DNA of 64,000 nt from Papaver somniferum. Its lineage: Eukaryota; Streptophyta; Magnoliopsida; Ranunculales; Papaveraceae. Positions 55,526 through 64,000 of this stretch are shown in pieces (the first letter of the stretch is position 1; each line of letters starts with the position of its first letter). A model generated the notes under the pieces. The model searched no databases, had not been told where the DNA came from, and saw nothing but the letters and a program-made list of their open reading frames with translations. The DNA lies in contig NC_039359.1 in the NCBI RefSeq assembly GCF_003573695.1, forward strand, positions 154,744,210 to 154,808,209. The letters are read 5' to 3'. Both the position numbers and the translations under genes were made by a program.

Positions 55526-55873
55526 TTAGTCCTTCGTATCAGTGTTAAATGAAGGCGGATTACTACTTTCAGTCTTCAGCTTGTGAATTTCTTCAAGTAG
55601 AAAACGTTGTTGCTTGACCAGAATTTCTTGCAGGTGAGAAATTTTCGTCAAGGATTCTGCAAGAGCATGTAATTCTGTTTTTGATTGAACACAAAAGTGT
55701 GGCAATGCTTCAATACACTGATCTTTCCTCGGCGTATTCTCTCTTTCCTTCTTGCTAAGCCAATCTCCCTTTTTGATTTTACCCTTAATATCAAGAGTAG
55801 ATCCAGACTTAATCTTAAGTTGATCTTTCTGATCTAGCATCTTGCCAAGAGAAGATGTTGGATCCAGACTCAT
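55526..55873 (-). CDS. ORF2 of C6, 115 residues, intact
   Basis: ATG at 55873 (MSLDPTSSLGKMLDQKDQLK), Lys-rich first half, then a helix with ALAESLTKISHLQEILVKQQ. Stop at 55526. The frame is also open upstream of the ATG, but those residues are hydrophobic and unlike the other copies. Located about 330 bp after gag. LQEILVKQQ has a counterpart in C3 (LQETIVNQQ). Unknown function. Confidence 0.55.
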   Translation of the reverse strand: MSLDPTSSLGKMLDQKDQLKIKSGSTLDIKGKIKKGDWLSKKERENTPRKDQCIEALPHFCVQSKTELHALAESLTKISHLQEILVKQQRFLLEEIHKLKTESSNPPSFNTDTKD

Positions 55874-56199
55874 GGTTCGGACGAGGAATGACCAAAGAAG
55901 GAGAAGGATTGTTTTATAATTTTCATACTTCCGAAAATATAATATTACTAAAAATACGAATACATCAAATATTTTCAAATACTAGATTTTATTCCCATAA
56001 TCTACACATAAGTACCATTTTTCTTCTTCCTCACTCAAAATTCGGCACACATGGTGAGGAAAGAATTCTAATACCAATCAGGTGGTATTAGTATGAGATT
56101 TTCTCTCATTATGGACATTGAATAAACAGAGTGTCCTTGATCTATCATCATATGATAAATTCTCCTCTTGTTACCTCAAACTAGTGAAGTATCTTGAGA

Positions 56200-57427
56200 T
56201 TAACTTGAGTTTCGTATGTAACCTTTAGCAATTCTGTTTTTGAGACAGTTTTTGCATCTTGTCTTATTTTTCCATTTTCCATTAGATGATTTAATAACAT
56301 CGGAAGACATGTCCACTTTTAAAATGGGTAAATCACTAATGGAGGAGGAAGAAATAAGATTGACAACTAACGCAATATTAGCTGTTTCCTCTTCTTCAGA
56401 ATCATATGAATCAGAGCTCTCATCTAGAGTTACATCCAGATCCTTGCTTCCAGTGTATTTCTTAAGATTGGGACAGTCTTTAGCAATATGACCAAAACCT
56501 TTACACATAAAGCACTGTGGCTGATATTTATCATCTTCTTCATGATCCTTTTTGACAGGAACTCGATCATGTGGGCGAGAAGATCGATGAGTATCCTTAA
56601 TGAATCTCTTATTTCGCCTTTTTAAGAGATCTCGAAACTGTCTAGTAATCAATGATAATGATTGTTCAATTTCATCATCAGAATTTTCTGCAATCTGTTC
56701 ATCTGAATCATCCATCTCTTTATTCCTTTCAATTGGAGCTTTCGGAATTTTTGCAGCTTTAAAAGCGATTCCTTTACTTTGAATAGACTGTGGTTCATGA
56801 TCAAAGATCTTTAACTTTCCAATGAGTGTGCTTCATGAGAGAGTTGAGAGATCATTTGCTTCTATGATTGCATGCTTCTTAGAATCGTATCTTGGTAGCA
56901 ACGATCTGAGAATTTTGCACACTATATCCTTTTCAGAGATAGTCTTTCCAAGAGAGAAAGAGGCATTAATTATCTCATAGAGTTTAAGATGAAACTCTTC
57001 AAAATTGTCGTTGTCATCCATTCGAAGGTTTTCCCAATCAGACGTAAGAGTTTGAAGTCTAGCTTCTTTCTCTGAAGTGTTTCCTTCGAATACGATCTGA
57101 AGATTATCCCAAGCTTCTTTCGAAGTTTGACATATTGATACATGATGTTGTAGATAACGACTTACATCATGTATTATAGCATTCAAACCATCTGAATTCT
57201 GCTTTGCAAGAGCCTTTTCTTCGTTTGAAAAATCTACTAAGCGTTTAAACTCAGTTTCCGAATTTTTTTATCTTTGGACGAATATAACCATCGACGACTA
57301 ATGGCCATGTATTAAAGTCTCGTGATTGAAAAAAAAAAATCATAGCAGATTTACACCATAGATAGTTTATTCCGTCAAATCTTGGCGGTACGTTAATTGA
57401 AGTCGATTCATGCGAACTCGAGTTCAT
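56200..57427 (-). pseudogene. Copia-type Gag of C6, nearly intact
   Basis: ATG 57427 (MNSSSHEST), NVPPRFDGINYLW, QSRDFNTWPLVV; a frameshift in an A-run at about 57268; then DGLNAIIHDVSRYLQHHVS, SKEAWDNLQIVFEGNTSEKEARL, FHLKLYEIINASFSLGKTI, SLLPRYDSKKHAIIEANDLS, one TGA at 56833-56835 (probably from CGA), RQFRDLLKRRNKRF, and zinc knuckle CFMCKGFGHIAKDC at about residue 290. The tail is acidic then basic, ending at 56200. About 410 residues: a complete capsid-plus-nucleocapsid Gag with no protease after it. Only two lesions separate it from an open frame. Confidence 0.88.
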
Positions 57428-57482
57428 TCTTATAGGTTGGATCGCACCAAACACAGATTGTTAGATCTTTTCGTGTTTGCCT

Positions 57483-57494
57483 GCTCTGATACCA
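57483..57494 (-). promoter_or_regulatory. Primer binding site of C6
   Basis: GCTCTGATACCA, 2 bp from the LTR end at 57497; complement of initiator tRNA-Met. Confidence 0.88.
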
Positions 57495-57496
57495 AT

Positions 57497-60269
57497 TGAA
57501 AAGACGAGGGTACCTAAATATACCTCAATATAAAACTTTTTCACCTATAAGTCCTTTCTCCGAAAGTGATTTTCTATGGACTGAGTCGAGACAATACAAC
57601 AAATCGGTTCACACTTCGTGTGATTGTCTATGGATACGAGATCGAGACAATACAACAACGAAGTACGTTTACTTGATAAAAGGTTCGTACTTAACCAAAC
57701 ACAATAGGATTACTTATCAAGTAAATAGGAATTAACGTTTGTGTAATTTACTTTAAATTATAATAACAATTATAATTGCGGAAAATAAAAGTAAATGACA
57801 CAGCAAGATTTTGTTAACGAGGAAACTGCAAATGCAGAAAAACCCGGGACCTTGTACAGAATTGAATAATCTCAGGATTAATCCACTATACAAAATCAAA
57901 CCAACTTCGTATAGTTGAGACCAAGCAACTAAACCTATAGTTCACCTAGTTTCGTCTGTGTTCCCACTCCTCCGTCCTGTAATAAGTCACGTACTTGGAA
58001 CAATTCCTTTGGTTCGTATTCCAAACAGTAAACGAACAAAAAATCTGTTTGGTATCAACTCTTTTCAACCAAGTGATATGAGTTCGACAAGGGATCTTCT
58101 GTTTATCTCAATAAACACCTTCGTCAAGTTCTTAGATTTATCTTATTATCAACTACCGAAGTAATTATTAAGTTTTTGCAATCAATACTTTTAATCACAA
58201 AAAATTGTATTGATGCCGATATACATAACTAATCAATCTAATCTACCACAAGGATAAACTGATTATAGTTGGATCCTCTTTTCTCGAAACAAGTATTGTG
58301 CACATCAAAGATTATGAATCCCAAATCAGAAATCTTCAAATTCTTCTTTGTCTTCAAATCTTCTTAGATCTTCAATAAACACATGCATACAATCAACTTG
58401 AATCTCTTGTGATCAATCACGCACAGAACGGATTCTATTACCAATGGATTATCACAAGACGTCTTTAGATCTACAAACAGTCTAAAGATCCCCGTCGAAA
58501 CTTCGATCTAGTTTGAGTGAATCTTATATCAAAATAGAAGATTCTCAAGCATAAACAAACTAGGTGCAATCAAAGTTCAACCACCGTTAGTCAATCAAAT
58601 CAATCGAAAACAAAAGATAAACCACAATTATTTAGTTTCCCACCAATGGTACTAATAGAGCTTCTTAATCCCAAAGAAGACTTTAAACTGAGTGGCGGTA
58701 AAAGATATCGCCTAATTAAGTTACTCTCCTTTCTGAATAGGAGGCTTCACCAGTAGCAGCACAACTGAGATAGTTCGTACGAGGATTAGTTTGTTCGAAA
58801 TGCAAACTTTCATATTTATAGACCAAGGAAGTTTGGACACCAAGGAATTTCCAAAACCGAAAATATTCTCAAGATATGCACTATATTCCAGATTCGGTTT
58901 CCATAATTCCTTGAAATGCTCTGTCCAAAATAATGACCGAAAATCTCTTGGAAAATCTCCAACTAGCAAATGCACATTACTAATTTTCATTTTCCAAAAA
59001 TAAAATTAAAAACCTTAAATAAAAGATTCTCAATTTATTTTATTCGATCCGGGATTTTCTTCCTTTAGCTATTAAGGAATAACTTTGAATAATTAAAGAT
59101 AAGCGTTACTGCACATGTTCAAAGTATGTCGACATCCTTATTTTGTAAGTCCGCTTTCATACTTACAATCTTCAAACCGATTTTCCACACTTCCAAACAA
59201 GTTTAGAATTGGTTCATCTGACTTTCAAGAAGTATTTAATTGATCAATAACACTCAATCACCAATCATGGGTTTAACGGTTCTACCAAAACAAGTTTCGG
59301 TTCTACCTCCATGTGAGTATTGTGCATAATCACACTAGCTTTCCAAAATTAGGTTGACTAGGTACTAGGATCGGTTCCCCACATATATATGGTGTCTAAC
59401 TTGTACTTGCTGCACATGTCCATAGGACCGGTTTCCCTTTCTGCTAAAAACTTGTTGCACCTCATACAAGGATCTATTCCCCTTTGTGATAGGCTACATA
59501 TCTTACTAGGATAGGTTCCCCTTTACCCAGAGTCGGTCATACCAATAACATAAAATCGATCATACCATCTCAGGTGATTACTTAAGATCGGTTTCACTAA
59601 TAAAAGTCATACCAATACAAAAGTCAGGCCTTTGTGAATAGTTTTACCAAGAACATAAACAAGTCATGAGCGGTTATACTAATCACACATATTGGTAGTT
59701 CAAAATATATGCAATGAATAACAATACTAATAATGCCTGCTGATTTCTCTTTCGATTCACAAAACAAGTTCATGAATTTACTTCCTTAAAAAAATGTAAA
59801 ACATTGTTTCCTAGGATGAAATTTTCACCTTATACCAATACATAATCACAATAGCATTCAAACGATTATGTCGATGTCTTATCTACAAAGTTTAATGGTT
59901 AAGCAATAAACCTCATATTGTATTCCTTAATACTATGTCTAACTAGAGTATAATTATTCATGCTTCGCAGTTTTGTTTTCGATATGCACGACTTGAAAGA
60001 TACGTTTAGGGAATGAAAAAGTTCAAGTCAAATATCACTAACCTCAAGTGGAAGGACGATGTTGTCGTTGTAGCTCCTTACTTCTTCACTTCTTCAAGTC
60101 TTCGCAATACTTGTAATGTCTCATATCCTAATACTTTCAAGCTAACCTATATGAAGTTGACTCTAGTACATAATCAAGCGACTCTTAAATGAGTTTTGGC
60201 TCACTAAAATATGACAACCAAACTTGACATACCAACGCTTGGTGGGTTTAACCAATCTATGCTCTAACA
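57497..60269 (-). repeat. C6 5' LTR (2773 bp)
   Basis: Colinear with 50899-53724. Shorter mainly through loss of one motif unit in the U3 array and small indels. Confidence 0.9.
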
Positions 60270-62156
60270 AATCTTGTGGAACTTCATCGACAAAAGGTAT
60301 GTGGAGACTTGAACTCATCTATCACTTGGAAAGTCTATTTATACTCTATCTCCTATATTGACACATAAGTCGTATTATGATATAGTTTTCTATATACACA
60401 TTTGAGATTTCGAGCTGAGTTTATCTCGCTTACATATTTCTCGAAATATGTGTTGGCAAGCTTTCGCTTCGACCATGTTCATCTTATATCATGTGAAAAT
60501 TTCCGAGTAACATCTTACATGGTTTGTGTGATACAATCATTTAGTGTAGTCTTGGAATGTTTCGTTATGATTATTTCAATAACTTGAAAATTGCTTTGAT
60601 GCTAATAGTATGTGAAAATGACTATTGTCATCCTATAAGAAAGTTTCAACGATTGAAATAAGAGTTTAGAACACTTAACCATTATTGGATATGTCATGTT
60701 GTGCACTCTTGCACATGTGTAATCCATGTCCGGGAACCATAGTATGCGCACCCATTTGCGTACCTGTTGGTTTGAAAAATCCGGAAACCTAAGTATGCGT
60801 ACCCATTTGCGTACTGGCATACAGGTTCATGTCCGAGAATTTTTGCTGGGATTGAAAGTTCGCGTACCCCTTTGCGTACTGGAAAAACCCAATCTTAGTC
60901 CGGGAATCTCAAATATGCATACCCATTTGAATCAGATTTTTCATCTAACGGTGAATATTGAATGCTTTGTTACCAAGGTAACTTGGATTGCAAACCCTGA
61001 TTTGAAAACTATATAAAGGAGAACTCTAGCAACTGGGAAAACTAATCCCCACACCTCCTGAGTGTTACTAGTTGCATAAACTAGTGTCGATTCTCCTTTA
61101 ACCTTAGATTTCTATCGAGACCCTGTAGGTTAACGACTTGAAAGACTTCATTGGGATTGTGAAGCCAGACCCAACTATTTTCTTTGTAGCTGCGTGTTCT
61201 GATCTTGCCCGATTCTATCGTATTGAGTTCAATTGAAATAATTGACTCGGGATTAATTTCTCTGATAGTCAAGATAAAAGTAATCACAAACATCTTCGTC
61301 TCATCGTTTGTGATTCCACAATATCTTGTTTCGCTAGTTGATTAAGATTATTGTGAGGTGGTTGATAATACTAGGCTGTTCTTCGGGAATATAAGTTCGG
61401 TTTATCAATTGGTTCATGTTCACCTTGATTTATCAAAAGACGGAACAAAAACTCTTGGGTATTTCTGTGGGAAACATATTTATTCAATCTATAGACTTTT
61501 CTGTGTGAGACAGATTTGTTTATCAAGTCTTCGACTTTGGCTCGTAGCAACTCTTGGTTGTGAGTGAGATCAACTAAGGGAATCAAGTGCATAGTATCCT
61601 GCTGATATCAGAGACGTAAGGAACGCAACTGTACCTTGAATCAGTGTGAGATTGATTAGGGTTCAACTACAGTCCAGTCCGAAGTTAATTGGTAGTAGGT
61701 TAGAGTCTGTAGCGGCTTAATATAATGTGGTGTTCAATCTGGACTAGGTGCCAGGGTTTTTCTGCATTTGCGTTTTCCTCGTTAACAAAACTTCCGGTGT
61801 TTGTGTTATTTGTTTTCCGCATTATATTTTGTTATATAATTGAAATATCACAGGTTGTGCGCTAAGTTCAATCAATTAGAATATCCGACCTTGGGTTGTT
61901 GATTTAAATTGATTGACACTTGAACATTGGTTTTTGATACCGTTCAAGTTACTCCTCTTATATTCAATCGGGCTCGCAGATTTCTATTTGCTGATTGCAG
62001 ATTGAATTAAGAGTTAGAGATATTGAATTCTTTGATATACTTTTCTATAGATTGAGTTTGACTGTCTAGTTGATTCTCTAGAATGTATATTGGAGTAAGT
62101 CCTCTCAGATTGCCAAACGATATGTTGGGTGTGGTTGTTAGACCCCCGCATTTTCA
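60270..62156 (+). repeat. C5 5' LTR, remaining 1.9 kb
   Basis: Begins with the AATCT target copy, then TGTGGAACTTCATCGAC, and ends GACCCCCGCATTTTCA. U3 array of TATGCG(C/T)ACCCATTTGCGTAC at 60735-60930; TATATAAA at 61010-61017. A frame at 61358-61567 (plus) lies in the R/U5 and is not a gene. Confidence 0.86.
60735..60930 (+). repeat. U3 motif array in C5
   Basis: Four copies of AGTATGCGTACCCATTTGCG or variants, each an inverted pair around CCCATTT. The complementary motif type occurs in C4 (46490-46740). Confidence 0.75.
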
Positions 62157-62158
62157 AT

Positions 62159-62170
62159 TGGTATCAGAGA
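62159..62170 (+). promoter_or_regulatory. Primer binding site of C5
   Basis: TGGTATCAGAGA, initiator tRNA-Met site with the last base changed, 2 bp after the LTR. Confidence 0.85.
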
Positions 62171-62223
62171 AGGCAAACACGTTTAAGACCTCATAAGTCT
62201 GTATTTGTAGCAATCTGATTATT

Positions 62224-63713
62224 ATGGACGAGTATATCGCTAATAACGTACCAGGTCAGAAATTACCATATGATTTTCAAATCTTTAATTCACTTGAGAG
62301 AACTCTCATATCTAAGTCAATGTCTAAGCATTCTTTGAATGTAGAAACTGTTGATTGGGAAACACGCCTAGAAGAACAGTTGGATGAACTTTCTGATGAA
62401 GGTGATTCAGATATTGATAGAGATGTTGATGAGGAAGTCTCAGAGTATGTTAAGTTTTTGGATTCATTCAAAATAAAGAAGATTACAACTTCTCATGTCA
62501 CACCTCTTCTGACTCCTCTCTGTCGAGAAAATAAGAAATTGAAAAGGAATTACGGAGGTCTTTATGGTTGGAATCGCTCTTGCGAATCGATCCTCAAAGA
62601 TACCGAGGAAAACCTGAGTAGAAAGTCACTTGAATGTGATCGTGTTATCAAAAATACTTATTGTTAGAAGTGAAACTTGCAGAAATTGAAGCAAGGATTA
62701 ATTCCCAGCAAGCAAGTTTTGATGACAGAGAAGTCGCGTATCTCGCTCGAGAAAAACGCCTTGAGGCTGATTTAGCTGCTTCTCTTGATAAAATCAAGAT
62801 GTTGGAAGATGACTTGAAAAAGTTCAATACTAGTTCAAGCAAACTAACCACTATGCTAAGAGCAAGTAAAAATCATCATGATACACGAAGATTGGGCTAT
62901 AAGGGAATAAATGCTCCAAGTATTAGCAAAGAGGTGAAATTTTTCAAGGCTAGTGATTCTTCTCAACAAAAGGTTTACACTGATGGCAAAGGTGAAATAC
63001 CTTCACCGGCAGTTAAGGTTCAAAAGAGAAAAGTATATCAACCTCCAAAGTCAGCACACACGGATCGAGGTAAGAACATTCATTATGTTTGCCACTATTG
63101 CGGAAATAAAGCTCACCTGGAAAGGAGATGTAGTTTCCGTATAAAGAATGAGAAACTTCATGATATTCTTGTTTTTTCATCACAAGAAGTTGTAAAACCA
63201 AGATCATATGTTAAGACTAATCCCCTTAACGTTACAGGTTGTAACTGTCCAACCTTTAGGCAAACGAATCAGTGCTGTGATAAACCTAGATTTTCCTATA
63301 AACGTCATACGAATATTTTTCACAATCGTAATGGTTATCAAAAGGATAACTTTGTAAATACAAAGACAAGATCCTATGCTCCCAATTGGAGAAAGACTAA
63401 CTTGCAAAAGAATAGTCAATCCAATTCTCTTCCGAGAATTCTTGAAGAGAGTAATGGGAAGAAGAATTCGGTTGTGCCTAAGCGCACTCAGAAGTGGATA
63501 CCAAAGAAAGTCAATGATGTTTTGAGTGTGAAAATGAATGATCTCCCAGAAAATTCCATGACTATGGAGAAGGCAGTATCCATGATGTTGGAACTTAAAA
63601 ATTTATTTGGAAAGATGGATTTGGATGTGAAAGGTTCTAAAAGCGATCTCTTTCATGATAATCCAAAAGTCACTTGTGGTCAGCAAGACATTGTTCACCT
63701 CAACACAACTTGA
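62224..63713 (+). pseudogene. ORF1 of C5: acidic N-terminus, coiled coil, zinc knuckle, basic tail
   Basis: ATG 62224 (MDEYIANNVPGQ) opens 147 residues with an acidic block (DEGDSDIDRDVDEE). A minus-one shift near 62660 leads into 62661-63713: coiled coil (LEVKLAEIEARINSQQ to LEDDLKKF), then zinc knuckle CHYCGNKAHLERRC (about 63089), a Lys/Asn/Ser-rich tail and TQKWIPKK. Stop TGA at 63711-63713. There is no UBN2 capsid domain. I see no canonical slippery heptamer at the overlap, so a one-base mutation is more likely than programmed frameshifting. It resembles the C-terminal half of SIRE-type Gag, ending before protease. About 490 residues in all. Confidence 0.7.
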
Positions 63714-63721
63714 TTGTGTTG
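63701..63721 (+). promoter_or_regulatory. Conserved hairpin overlapping the C5 ORF1 stop
   Basis: CAACACAA (63701-63708) and TTGTGTTG (63714-63721) pair over 8 bp; the TGA stop lies in the 5-nt loop. Homologues are at 29260-29280 (C2) and 38816-38836 (C3). Confidence 0.6.
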
Positions 63722-64000
63722 TTAGTGCATCCTCACCAAGAAATGCCCTATTCTGTATACGGTAAGGGAAGCACAAGAACTGGGGCACACATATTATGTT
63801 AGGTATGATTTTGATTGTTTGGTAATGTTGTAGAATTCGAACGGATTCTTCTAAAAAGGTATGTCTCTAAACTTGAGAAAGTTTTATGATGATATATGTA
63901 CCTTGTATATCGTTTATGTCTACCTAACTTGATTTGTGTTCAAGGTTCTTAAATGTTCTGGTTTGAAAATAGTTGTTCGGGATGTTTTGGCTTTCATGGT
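63722..64000 (+). other. C5 interior after ORF1, matching C2
   Basis: Matches C2 (reverse complement of 29004-29260, then 24243 leftward) across the B1 insertion point at about 63970. No ORF. The window ends inside this region. Confidence 0.65.

Larger units (their letters stand above)
50899..60269 (-). mobile_element. C6: gag-only copia element, minus strand, complete (9371 bp)
   Basis: LTRs at 50899-53724 (3') and 57497-60269 (5'), ends TGAAAAGACG and TGCTCTAACA. Flanks are GATCT (50894-50898) and AATCT (60270-60274), a 5-bp target duplication with one change. The interior (3772 bp) has a nearly intact Gag, ORF2 and a purine tract, but no pol. The LTRs differ by scattered substitutions and short indels, including loss of one motif unit in the 5' LTR. 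This is the best-preserved and probably youngest copia element here, being the innermost of its nest. Confidence 0.9.
50707..64000 (+). mobile_element. C5: gag-like copia element, plus strand, extends beyond window
   Basis: The 5' LTR is split: 50707-50898, then C6, then 60270-62156. The primer site (62159-62170), ORF1 (62224-63713) and part of the interior follow. The sequence after ORF1 matches C2 on both sides of the B1 insertion. The purine tract and 3' LTR lie to the right. Inserted in the C4 5' LTR. Confidence 0.85.

Noticed and set aside
61358..61592. Overlapping frames in the C5 5' LTR
   Set aside because: They lie in the R/U5 of an LTR whose other family members carry stops in these frames.
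62640..62670. Programmed minus-one frameshift in C5 ORF1
   Set aside because: The two frames overlap in the right direction, but I see no X-XXY-YYZ heptamer or downstream structure; a one-base indel is simpler.

Overview
The window is a plant (angiosperm) nuclear intergenic region made almost entirely of nested LTR retrotransposons. This rests on Ty1/copia Gag with CCHC zinc knuckles, initiator-Met-tRNA primer sites, a Ty3/gypsy protease and integrase tail, a plant mobile domain (PMD) gene, a tRNA-derived SINE-like segment, and AT-rich DNA with GT-AG introns. I see no ordinary host gene, rRNA, functional tRNA or CRISPR array. The species cannot be named from the sequence. Element names below are local.

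Layout. 1-10467: G1, a plus-strand Ty3/gypsy (Tat-like) element with its 5' end outside the window. It has a protease remnant, an integrase tail, a minus-strand spliced PMD gene plus a second antisense gene, a solo LTR with a SINE-like core inside the antisense locus, and a 3.4 kb 3' LTR full of repeats. 10468-17357: C1, a plus-strand copia element with gag but no pol; G1 sits inside its 5' LTR. 17358-19327: older LTR remnants. 19328-31984: C2, a minus-strand copia-type element split by B1 (24249-29001, 552-bp LTRs, target duplication ATTAT). 31985-36470: B2, a minus-strand relative of B1 that carries a five-exon plus-strand (antisense) coiled-coil gene; its 5' end is deleted. 36471-44913: C3, a minus-strand gag-only copia element. 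Its primer site is split by a probable solo LTR (40454-44686), which is split by a TIR transposon (41450-43182, duplication TAGCAGAA). From 44914: C4 (minus) sits in the C3 5' LTR. C5 (plus, from 50707) sits in the C4 5' LTR. C6 (minus, 50899-60269) sits in the C5 5' LTR. C5 then continues past the window end.

How the parts relate. C1 to C6 share Met-tRNA primer sites, large LTRs (about 2.1-2.8 kb) and short interiors (about 2.8-3.8 kb). They share a gag-like ORF1, usually a small coiled-coil ORF2, a set of reiterated polypurine tracts and a hairpin next to the 3' tract, and none has protease, integrase or reverse transcriptase. They look like non-autonomous, gag-retaining elements that must borrow pol functions. 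G1 and B2 have a second theme: genes on the strand opposite the element, starting just inside the 3' LTR from their own TATA box and containing introns.

Nearly all reading frames carry stops or frameshifts, so most are annotated as pseudogenes. Boundaries come from matching LTR ends, target duplications and junctions by eye; no alignment software was used.
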